Shown: piece after piece, positions 55,360-64,000 of the stretch
How positions within the stretch are numbered: the stretch's first letter is position 1
Layout of the letters: each line of letters opens with the position of its first letter
Source of the DNA: Bubalus kerabau
Taxonomy: Eukaryota > Chordata > Mammalia > Artiodactyla > Bovidae
Direction of reading: 5' to 3'
Assembly (NCBI RefSeq): GCF_029407905.1
Contig: NC_073630.1
Location: 32,089,001-32,153,000, forward strand
DNA: 64,000 nt
Made by a program: the position numbers and the translations under genes
The notes under the pieces: generated by a model
What the model was told of the DNA's origin: nothing
Databases searched by the model: none
Seen by the model: the letters and a program-made list of their open reading frames with translations, nothing else

Positions 55360-55610
55360 TAGAGCAACCAAAAATCTTTGCAAAACATAAGTCTTACCAT
55401 ATACTTCTCACTTTAATATCTTCAGTGGCTTTCTAGGGCCTCTGTGTGAAATTCAAAATTCTTAAATGGGCTGCTGCCTCCAGGTGGCACAGCTTCTGCT
55501 AGACTCTAACACCACAGTGTGTCTCGTTCAGTGCGCTCCACCCTCATTTATTTCCTCCAGGAAGCCAAGCTTCTACCAATGTCTGAAATACGAATGTACA
55601 CTCAAGTGTC
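55360..55610 (+). mobile_element. Possible L2 LINE fragment, sense
   Basis: taatatcttcagtggctttc, followed by a degenerate 'gtgtgaaattcaaaattctt' and 'atttatttcctccaggaagcc', resembles the sense L2 C-terminal/3' region. The frame 55466-55765 is probably a by-product. Weak call because divergence is high. Confidence 0.4.
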
Positions 55611-55984
55611 TAGAAAGATTTTCTCTGTCTAGCTGCTGTAGGATTTTATTGCATCCCAGCCCTTCAAGTAAGTTCTCTTTGTCAATGTCAAGGTCAGGAA
55701 GTCCAGTGAAATGTTGTTGGACCCCTATATATGCCACCCTTAGTCATCATCTAGAACATCACTGAGAACTGAATACATTTTGAATAGCTTTTCTCACTCG
55801 TGAGTAGCCTTTCTGATATCAATGTTTTTCTATTTTACCTTGATATAAACATATTTTATTTATTGCTTTTTTTTTTTATAAAGAGAGCCTTTCCCAACAT
55901 AGAACTACACAAATCCCTGCATTGCACATTCCATTTAGAAGATCAGTATTCTCTCAAAATGGATCTCGGAAAGCCCAAGGAAAG
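55611..55984. other. Unique DNA
   Basis: Contains a T-run near 55868-55879. Nothing assignable. Confidence 0.4.
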
Positions 55985-56410
55985 TATGAATATATTTTAT
56001 TTTTTTATGCAAATATTGATTTCTTACCATATGAAAGACATTGTACTAAATTCCTGGGATACATGAATAAGGAAAAAATAGAGGCCTCTCATAAACTTAT
56101 GAGGAGATAGATATAAATCAAATAATCACACAGATAATAGATATTATTATACACTCAGATAAGTATTATGAAGAAATGGGTTAACATGCATTGAAAGAAT
56201 ATGACAGAAAGCTGGCACAGTTTAGGGGGCTTAGGAAAGCCTTCCTTGGAAATAATCTCTGAGTCAAGATATGAAAGATAGGAGGAGATTAATCAGATGG
56301 AAAGAATTTAGGAAGACGGAAAGAAGGAGAGTTTTCCAGGGGTGGACATAGCATATGCCAAGGCCCTGAACCCAGAGAGTTGGTATGTTCAAGAAGCTGA
56401 ATGAAGACCA
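55985..56410 (-). mobile_element. L2 LINE 3' region, antisense
   Basis: A long antisense L2 stretch: gacattgtactaaattcctg, gggatacatgaataagga, gataagtattatgaagaaa, ggaaagccttccttggaaat, tgagtcaagatatgaaagat, gttttccaggggtggacata and gcatatgccaaggccctgaa, in the expected order. The minus frames at 56264-56504 derive from the element. Confidence 0.75.
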
Positions 56411-57257
56411 GTACGCCACAACCAACAGAAGCAAGAGAAGATTTAGTGGAAGTTGCTGTTGGGGGAATAGGCAGATACAGGAGGAATGCAAGCAGATGAC
56501 CCATATGCTGTTCTGCAGTTCAACAGACAGCTACTTAAAAGTTCTAAACATCTTGTCTTACAATTTTTCCTTCATCACTTATCAAAATTTTATATTAGTA
56601 AGAGAAAGAAATGCATAAATAGAAACATATATGGGATATGCCCATTGTAAAACTGACACAAATTAAATTAGACAAGTCTAAAGGTTGAGTAACACAGATT
56701 TTTTAAAGGCAATATTTTGCCTGCAATTTTTTTAAAAATCTTAGTGAGTACATGTGGGCTGATTTCAAGGCGAACTCTCTAGTCAGTACCAGTCTGAACT
56801 AGCTGTTCAGAAGCAAAGTCAAGTCAGAAGCAAATGCAACCTGTTATTATATGTTTTACCTAGAAATCATTTAAAGAGTAAATTTGCTTCCAGACCACAC
56901 TTACTGCATTCCTAATGTGGAGGGAAACCATGCCACTTTGGCTTTAAGATTCCTACTTAGCACAATCACAAAGAGCTTTTCAAATATATACCAGTGTAAA
57001 AGTGAGGAATGTGGGGGAAAATCAGAAAGTGCACGAGAATTGATCATTATGAGAGCTATTTCATCTACTCTTTTCATAATATATGAGGCTAAGTGAGCTT
57101 CCTGAACTACAGTGTTTAAACAATGTGTTTGAGCCAAAGGCATAAACATTGATACAAATATTGATAAAGCAACCTGACTTCGGGAATTTAATACATGGCA
57201 ATTAACAACAATGACAACAAAACACATTGTTGTTATAAAATTCTTCACACATATGTA
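56411..57257. other. Unique DNA
   Basis: No assignable feature. The 232-codon minus frame at 56901-57599 crosses unique DNA, the (CA)n and the antisense of a Bov-tA, so it is a composite chance frame and not a gene. Confidence 0.5.
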
Positions 57258-57294
57258 TACATACACACACACACACACACACGCACGCACGCGT
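57258..57294. repeat. (CA)n with CG-containing end
   Basis: About ten CA units followed by cgcacgcacgcgtgca, directly upstream of a SINE head. Confidence 0.92.
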
Positions 57295-57298
57295 GCAT

Positions 57299-57505
57299 GG
57301 GGCTTCTTTGGTGGCTCAGTGGTAAAGAATCTGCCTGTCAATGCAGAAGAACAAGAGATGTGGGTTTGATCCCTGGATTGAGAAGATGCCCTGGAGGAGA
57401 AAATGGTAATGTACTCCAGTATTCTTGCCTGAAAAATTCCATGGACAGAGGATCCTGGCAGGCTACAGACCAAATAGTCAGACATGAAAGCACCACAACA
57501 CAAAC
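57299..57505 (+). mobile_element. Bov-tA SINE
   Basis: Head ggggcttctttggtggctca and body (gggtttgatccctggattga ... atggacagaggatcctggc) ending gtcagacatgaaagcacca. It has a 10-base extra stretch within the head region (agaagaacaag). Confidence 0.92.
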
Positions 57506-57544
57506 ATATAATACACATATGTGCATACACATTTACATATGAGA

Positions 57545-57840
57545 ATATATGGACAAGAATACTTATAGCAACACGGTGAGGACAAAAATTCAGCAACAAC
57601 CTAAACTCTCATCAGTAAAAGAATGGTTGCATGAATTATAATAAAGCAAGGGCATCAAGTTAATGTTTACAATATGAAACATGTCTATGTGTTTAACTGG
57701 AGAGATGTCCACAAAATAATGTAAATTAAGTGAAAAAGAAATTGATTGGTGTCTGTAATGCAATCTCATTTTGGTAAATAAACAAAATATGTGTATACAC
57801 ATAAATGTTTAGTATAAATATAAAATGTGTACAAGGATAA
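57545..57840 (+). mobile_element. Old L1 3'-UTR fragment, sense
   Basis: aaaattcagcaacaacctaa, actctcatcagtaaaagaat, ggagagatgtccacaaaata, atgtaaattaagtgaaaaag, then tctcattttggtaaataaac. This is the L1M-type 3'-UTR order, with no frame left. Confidence 0.7.
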
Positions 57841-58184
57841 CTATTTTTATTAGATGAGTTGGGCTAAGTATGATTCAATCATGAAAAAAATTCTTTCCTG
57901 ACACTCCTTATTGAACTATGTTGACACATTCTTTCCAGGACCTGTATAGAATTTCAAGTTGGTCCCACACGTTTTACAGATCCTCTAAGATAATTTTTAG
58001 AAGTCTTCTGACTGCTAAATGTACTGCTCCTATAAGTCGATAGGAAGTTTAAAAAAAGCAATAAAAAGTGGGTAAAATTTTTTCTAAATATACACACTAC
58101 AAAAGAGTATATCAAAATGGCTGATAAATGTATCTAGTAAAGTAGAAAATATCTGTATCCTGTGACCAAGCTATCCTTAGTTTT
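57841..58184. other. AT-rich DNA
   Basis: Nothing assignable between two old L1-like fragments. Confidence 0.4.
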
Positions 58185-58335
58185 ATATGCCCATCAGAAA
58201 TGTGTACATATGTTTACCTGAGGACATATACTCAAACACTCATAGCAGCACTGTATGCATTAGCCAAAAGCTGGAAACTATCCAAATACCCATCAACAGT
58301 AGAATAGATTGTTTTAAAGTTAGCTGGAACACAAT
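58185..58335 (+). mobile_element. Old L1 3'-UTR fragment, sense
   Basis: cactcatagcagcactgtat, gcattagccaaaagctggaa, atacccatcaacagtagaat. In the L1 order this precedes the motifs seen at 57545-57840, so it is a separate insertion or a rearranged piece. Confidence 0.7.
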
Positions 58336-58886
58336 TTATGAACAGACAACTTCTGTAGACAAGCCAGAAAGACTTGTCTTCCTCAAATCAGCATTGCATT
58401 TATCTTCTTCTCTATCTTCATGACATCTTGTTATGCTGTTACTACCTCTTGAGTCTCCCACTGTTCCTCCAGCCACAGGAACATGTACACAAACTTTAAA
58501 GCTAACTAAAATGTTACCCACAGTACTAAGTATTCTCTGATGCAGCAGAAACCTTCTCATGATCTGAATTCCCATTATGTTTGCTTTGCTTCACCTCCCT
58601 CCCCACTGATGGCCTAAGAAAGCAGCCGCAAGCCATTCTCAAAACTCAGTGTTAATAGACAAGACATCCTTGAAGAGCCAAGATGAACTGCTTCCCTCCA
58701 GATTGAAGTGAGAGAAACACTCTTTTTTCTTGCTTGAGCTGTTGGTAAATGTGGTCTCTGATAGAGCACCCGAATAAATAACATAGCCAGGCTAGTATTC
58801 TAATGTTTAACCAATCCACCAGGATTGAGAGTCAAGAGGGTTTAATTCACCTTTGTTACTGCTCAAGGTGTCCAGTTTTCAAATGT
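58336..58886. other. Unique DNA
   Basis: Less AT-rich stretch without assignable repeat. The minus frame 58336-58575 lacks a domain. Confidence 0.4.
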
Positions 58887-58897
58887 CAGACAGCATT

Positions 58898-60444
58898 CAG
58901 TTCAGTTCAGTTGCTCAGTCGTGTCCGACTCTTTGTGACCCCATGACTGCAGCATGCCAGGCTTTCTTGTCCATCGCTAACTCCTGGAGCTTACTCAAAC
59001 TAATGTCCATCGAGTCGGTGATGCCATCCAACCATCTCATCCTCTGTCATCCCCTTCTCCTCCTGCCTTCTATCTTTCCTAGCATCAGGGTCTTTTCAAA
59101 TGAGTCAGTTCTTCGCATCAGGTGGCAAAGTATTGGAGTTTCAGCTTCAGCATCAGTCCTTCCAATGAATATTCAGCACTGATTTCATTTAGGATGGACT
59201 GGTTGGATCTCCTTGCAATCCAAGGGACTCTCAGGAGTCTTCTCCAACACCAAAGTTCAAAACCATCAATTCTTCAGTGCTCAGCTTTCTTTATAGTCCA
59301 ACTCTCACATCCATACATGACTACTGGAAAAACCATAGCTTTAACTAGAAGGACCTTTGTTGGCAAAATAATGTCTCTGCTTTTTAAAAATGCTGTCTAG
59401 GTTGGTCATAACTTTTCTTCCACGTAGCAAGTGTCTTTTAATTTCATGGCTGTAGTCACCATCTGCAGTGATTTTGGAGCCCAATAAAATAAAGTCTGTC
59501 ACTGTTCCCATTGTTTCCTCATCTATTTGCCATGAAATGATGGGACTGGATGTTATGATCTTAGTTTTCTGAATGTTGAGTTTCAAGCCAATTTTTTCAC
59601 TCTTTTCTTTCACTTTCATCAAGAGGCTCTTTAGTTCTTCTTCACTTTCTGCCATAAGGGTGGTGTCATCTGCATATCTGAGGTTATTGATATTTCTCCC
59701 AGAAATCTTGATTCCAGCTTGTGCTTCTTCCAGCCTGGCGTTTCACATGATGTACTCTGTGTATAAGTTTAATAAGCAGAGTGACAATATACAGCCTTGA
59801 TGTACTCCTTTCCCAGTTTGGAACCGTTCTGTTGTTCCATGTCCAGTTCTAACTGTTGTTTCTTGATCTTCATACAGATTTCTCAGGAGGCAGGTCAGGT
59901 GGTCTGGTATTCCCATCTCTTGAAGAATTTCCCACAGTTTATTGTGATCCACACAGTCAAAGGCTTTGGCATAGTCAATAAAGCAGAAATAGATGTTTTT
60001 CTGGAACTCTCTTGCTTTTTTGATGATCCAACAGATGTTGTCAATTTGATCTCTGGTTCCTCTGCCATTTCTAAATCCAGCTTGAACATTTGGAAGTTCA
60101 CGGTTCATGTACTGTTGAAGCATGGCTTGGAGAATTTTGAGCATTGCTTTGCTAGAGTATGAGATGAGTGTAATTGTGCGGTAGTTTAAGCATTCTTTGA
60201 CATTGCCTTTCTTTGGGATTGGAATCAAAACTGACCTTTTCCACTCCTGTGGCCACTGTTGAGTTTTCCAGATTTGCTGGCATATCAAGCGCAGCACTTT
60301 CATAGCATCATCTTTTAGCATTTGAAATAGCTCAACTGGAATTCCATCTTTTCCACTGGCTTTGTTGGTAGTGATGCTTCCTAAGGCCCACCTGACTTCA
60401 CATTCCAGGATATCTGGCTCTAGGTGAGTGAGCACACCATCGTG
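58898..60444 (-). mobile_element. BovB LINE, 5'-truncated, antisense
   Basis: About 1.55 kb from the reversed cagttcagttcag tail to ccatcgtg upstream of the RT core. An 11-bp direct repeat, cagacagcatt, lies at 58887-58897 and again at 60524-60534. The right copy is 79 bp beyond the end of recognisable BovB, so the inserted unit appears to be 58898-60523. Confidence 0.94.
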
Positions 60445-60477
60445 TTCAACTGTGCGGTATTGCACCATAGTGTGCAA
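59341..60477 (-). pseudogene. BovB ORF2 (RT) remnant with long open segment
   Basis: A 244-codon open segment (59743-60477) covers much of the RTE-type RT: LEPDILECEVRWALGS, IPIPKKG, VQAGFRNGRGTRDQ and FIDYAKAFDCVDH. It keeps Gln-Gln-Trp codons where the two other long copies have TAG. After a frame change the YADD catalytic box (59665-59676) and thumb region follow in a second open segment (59341-59655 and upstream). The endonuclease is absent. The first ~10 codons lie in the foreign 5' segment. Confidence 0.9.
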
Positions 60478-60523
60478 TCTTGTGCATCGATGGTCTCAAG
60501 AGCATCCCCAACAGAAAGAGTTG
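60445..60523. other. 79-bp non-BovB segment inside the BovB target duplication
   Basis: The sequence between the last BovB-like base and the right target-site duplication is not BovB as I know it. It contains a 7-bp hairpin stem, attgcac (60459-60465) and gtgcaat (60472-60478), with a 6-base loop. Its position implies it entered with the element. Confidence 0.6.
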
Positions 60524-60534
60524 CAGACAGCATT

Positions 60535-60834
60535 GCCTTCACTTTAAGTCACACATACTGTCTCGCTTAATTCATTTATCTAACTCTTTCTAAAGAAGAG
60601 CCCATTGTTAGGCTAAAGTTGTTTCAAATAGGATCCCCCCTCCACCCCATCCAGCTCTAAAACGCTTCTTTTGAAAAATCTGTACTGGAAATTTATCTTA
60701 GTTTGAGATCTAATATCTTTTGTGTTAGCACCTTAGTTCAAACTAAGGGAGGAACAGTTCTGACATTTTTTTTAATATTCTGTGTTACAGCTTTCAAATG
60801 TATGAAAGCTTACAATGACTTTTTAGGTGGGGGT
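60535..60834. other. Unique DNA
   Basis: Nothing assignable. Contains a C-rich ccccccctccacccc-like word near 60633. Confidence 0.4.
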
Positions 60835-60846
60835 ATGTATTTCATT

Positions 60847-61122
60847 CAGAGAAGGCAATGGCACCCCACTCCAGTACTCTTGCCTGGAAAATCCCATGGA
60901 CGGAGGAGCCTGGAAGGCTGCAGTCCATGGAGTCGCTAAGAGTCAGATACGACTGAGTGACTTCACTTTCACTTTTCACTTTCATACATTGGAGAAGGAA
61001 ATGGCAACCCACTCCAGTGTTCTTGCCTGGAGAATCCCAGGGACAGGGGAGCCTGGTGGGCTGCCGTCTATGGAGTTGCACAGAGTCGGACATGACTGAA
61101 GTGACTTAGCAGCAGCAGCAAC
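60847..61122 (+). mobile_element. Full-length Bov-A2 SINE with perfect target-site duplication
   Basis: Complete dimer from cagagaaggcaatggcaccc to gtgacttagcagcagcagca. Exact 12-bp direct repeat, atgtatttcatt, at 60835-60846 and 61123-61134. Close to consensus, so probably recent. Confidence 0.97.
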
Positions 61123-61134
61123 ATGTATTTCATT

Positions 61135-62334
61135 GACCATTACGTACAGCCCCAGACATAAAGCACCTTCTATGTGCCAAGAACTATATGCGGTAACAAG
61201 GATACCAATATTATTAAAACCAGGTTCCAACCCCATTGTTATTTTCATGATTTTGGCAAAACGCATATCTAACTCTGAAATATCATTTTAATAATATTGA
61301 ACTATAACTTTAAAATTTTTAACATTGTTTAAAAATAACTTCTATCAGGAAAATTAGCAGCAAAGAAGCATCAGCATAATTTTGTTTGTTTGTTTTTCTG
61401 CTTCATTTGATACCTGCATTCATATGTTGATTCTCATTTTCTTGAGTAAAAGTCCAAAGAAAATAAACTTCCTTTATAAACCCTCTATTTATAAAACTTG
61501 CTCTTTACTTTCTATGAGCTTGGACTCAGCATTGTTTTAAATACCTAAGAAAAACTTGTTGGCATTTTTAAACATGCTTCAGAGGTTGGAAAAGATCTAG
61601 TTTAATAAAAGACATTATCAGAAGCCTGAAGGATTTTCTGACCCACAACATACTTCTGGAAGACAGTGTAGAGTCATGTAAAAAGAATTAGGGATATTTG
61701 GGTTACAGCAAAATTGACTAATTCTTTTAGTTCTGAGACCCTGGCTAGTTTATGAAGCTTCCAGAATTACAGCTTGCTCATCCTGAAAAAGATGATAATG
61801 TAGCCTACTTTATGAAGCTGCTTAGTGGATTCAGAGATAAAATATACACACTGCTTAGCATCAAATACTGTTAGTTTTCTTTCTTATCCACTTATCTGAT
61901 GGTGTTAATGTTAAGACTCACTCTTTTCTAAATATTTAAAATTTATCTAGTTTAAAAACACTTTGAGTCTTAAAAATTACTTCGGCATTGTAATTATACT
62001 TTAAAGTATTAAATAAAATAGTTCTGGGATATGTGAATGTTTCACAAGCTCTGGAATCCAAAGGACTGGTCAACCTGGGCAGGAAGCAGACGGGCACAAA
62101 GGAAACAGGCCTCATCTTCCACACTGGTGAATTTATGGGAATAATTAGAGCTTCACGTGGAGTTGGTCATTTTATCAGAATCCATACTATATAAAAAGAA
62201 ATAAGTGCATACCTTAGATTGGAAAATGATTCTTTCTCAAATGATTAAAAAAAGGACACCTCTTTTTTTTTTTTTAATCTTTTTGACAACTTGATTGGGG
62301 GAGTAGAGATGGAAAATGGCCCTACTTAAGAAAA
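61135..62334. other. Unique AT-rich DNA
   Basis: About 1.2 kb without assignable repeat or gene. Simple (GTTT)n near 61383-61398 and a T-run near 62262-62275. Confidence 0.45.
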
Positions 62335-62570
62335 GTAAGCAAACTATTGGCAGGCAATGACTTTAAATTGCACATTAAACTAATCCAGGGCTATGCCTTA
62401 ATAAAGGCTGGGGCTGGGAATTCTTATGGATTTTCTAGCTCATTGCTGGGACAACATCGAAAGGCAATAAATGTTCTATTACTTACACAAGCCGCTAGTT
62501 TTCAGAAAATTAGTCACCAGTGACCTTTTACCCTTTGTCTTGCTCTCCTTCTCAGCAACTGTACCTGATT
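62335..62570. promoter_or_regulatory. Candidate conserved non-coding block
   Basis: Repeat-free, mixed composition, with ttgcacattaaactaatcca (62369-62388), paired cttaataaaggctgg, and retained CpG (acatcgaaagg, agccgcta). No frame spans it. Weak inference from texture. Confidence 0.3.
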
Positions 62571-63285
62571 TGAATCAAATGCAGACCAGTCCATAGAGAA
62601 GTTTCTCTGATAATCTGCTACAAATCTAAATAGCTGGATTTTGGTATCAGCAATAATGTTGATCTATTCAAGAAAAACACAATTCTATACCTTTATCTGA
62701 CCTTGAAACAAAAACTGCATTCCCAAGTTACTGTTTTAAGTAGATTAAATCTCATTTCCAACAAATAAGTCTCAATCCAAACAAGTTGAATATGAAAATG
62801 ACATTCAACTGAAAGTTCTTGATTTCTATACAGCTAATGAAAAATACAAGATTCTTACAATTTTTTTGGTGAACATTTGCCTACATGTGGGACTATGAGT
62901 GTATGAGCCATGGAGGGCAAAAACCATGAGGTGGAGGAGGTTGGCTGTCTTAGGGTTGGTAGTGGAGGGGAACAGAAAAGGAGAGAAGTTATGTGATTTG
63001 GGTGCACCAGTCCTTACATTGAATTATATTGATTAGTTTTCCAGTTAGCAGGGAGACCTCCTTCTGACCCTATTTTCAGGGTCACTAGATCATAATGCAA
63101 TCTCACAAACAGGCTGGTGTCCCTCCCCATATTGCTTTCCAGGGAAAGTATGGACCTGAAAATCACTCATTTGACGCTTTCTTTTTTCTTCCTTTTCCTG
63201 GACTCCACCTAACAAATGCATATATAAATTGCTTATACAGTGTAATAACACATAGTGCAATGGACACAAGATAAGATATAAAAAT
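62571..63285. other. Unique DNA
   Basis: Nothing assignable. Minus frames at 63090-63363 have no recognised domain. Confidence 0.4.
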
Positions 63286-63326
63286 GTTCCAACCTTTTGC
63301 AAAAGGTTCCAACCTTTTGCCAAAAG
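63286..63326. repeat. 20-bp tandem duplication
   Basis: gttccaaccttttgcaaaag (63286-63305) is followed directly by the same unit with one inserted c (63306-63326). The core ttttgcaaaa is also palindromic. Confidence 0.9.
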
Positions 63327-64000
63327 CTATTTTAGAAATTGAATCTTGTGAATAGCATTTCATCTGAATCAGGAAAATAAAATGATAATATGTGACAAAC
63401 AGGTGGGTCTGCTATAAGATAAACCCCTTATTAGAGAAACCTTAAGAGTGTATTAAAATCTAGTGGAAGCATAACACTAAATATGAAAGACTTAGAGGAG
63501 ATATTTTTGGTTTATTCATGTGCATTTTCATCTTAAATCAAACGTGATTGATTAAGTGGCAGACAAAATAAGTACGTTTCTATGAATATTTATGATTAAA
63601 AATACCTGTTTTTTAAAAGATGATGGACTAAGTCCAATAAAAATTTATTCCTATGAAACATCCTGGAAAGTCTATAGTTTAATGAGGCATTTACTGTAAT
63701 TCATGAGAAACTGACAAAGAGACATCTTGACATCATGCGGACAAAGCAAGTGACATTTTTCACATTTTAACTAATTGTATTGAAACCGGATCAGTAGTAT
63801 GATGTCTTTCGACATGCTATTACAGCTATTTACTGGGGCCTGTGGATGCTTTGGAATCTGTTTCCTTACCTGCTATGCCTCTATGTCTTATCTTATTCAA
63901 CTAAAGCAAGCTGAATTCACCTAAATGTTCTCATCTTTGAACACTGACTTGTCTATAATGTGGTGATTCAAACTTCCAGCTCTGTACTGAAGTAGTAGGT
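63327..64000. other. Unique AT-rich DNA to window end
   Basis: No repeat or gene recognised. Confidence 0.45.

Noticed and set aside
56901..57599. 232-codon minus-strand frame
   Set aside because: It runs across unique DNA, a (CA)n microsatellite and an antisense Bov-tA. The Cys/Val-rich part is translated microsatellite, so it is not a gene.
1..64000. CRISPR arrays, operons, tRNA genes or bacterial-type systems
   Set aside because: No spaced direct-repeat array or intact tRNA was seen. tRNA-like sequences are SINE heads. The window is mammalian nuclear DNA.

Overview
The window is nuclear DNA from a ruminant, most likely a bovid. The evidence is the repeat set: many Bov-tA and Bov-A2 SINEs, tRNA-Glu (CHR-type) SINEs, several BovB (RTE) LINE copies, young ruminant L1 3' ends, and an Hsmar1-like mariner. 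Older mammalian repeats (MIR, L2, L1M, MLT1-type LTRs) lie beneath them. The repeats do not distinguish cattle, buffalo, sheep, goat or relatives. I found no host protein-coding gene, exon series, tRNA, rRNA or CRISPR array. Open reading frames over about 100 codons fall mainly in transposable elements, either as decayed L1 ORF2, BovB RT and mariner transposase or as antisense shadows of them.

Layout. 1-6.5 kb: SINE cluster, MIR, Bov-A2, an unclassified LTR-like block and a BovB tail in AT-rich DNA. 7-8.3 kb: low-repeat DNA that looks constrained, with a G-quadruplex-type run and a (CA)n. 9.2-12.2 kb: Bov-A2, Bov-tA, an L1 tail and a complete-ended mariner (both inverted repeats, TA duplication) split by a ruminant L1 fragment. 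12.7-16.6 kb: L2, MIR, an old L1 split by BovB, a tandem duplication and a SINE-in-SINE nest. 17.5-19.6 kb: four SINEs. 21.7-23.6 kb: a young 5'-inverted L1 with a 17-bp target-site duplication. 25.9-27.1 kb: Bov-tA and a CpG-retaining unique block. 27.9-34.2 kb: two long BovB copies in tail-to-tail inverted orientation. 34.2-40.9 kb: mostly unique DNA, including the best candidate conserved non-coding block (36.6-37.8 kb). 40.9-48.8 kb: dense nested BovB, SINE and L1 insertions. 48.8-58.3 kb: old L1 and L2, a solo MLT1-type LTR and a 59-bp tandem duplication. 58.9-61.1 kb: a third long BovB carrying a foreign 79-bp 5' segment inside its target-site duplication, then a Bov-A2. 61.1-64 kb: unique DNA with another candidate conserved block.

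Nothing here works together as a pathway. The picture is an intergenic region or large intron, shaped by repeated LINE-driven insertion, with several low-repeat blocks that may be distal regulatory DNA. Family names come from recognising consensus features by eye. No alignment or database search was run, and outer boundaries of old repeats are approximate. I found no undescribed biological system; the most informative items are structural records of retrotransposition and the candidate conserved elements.
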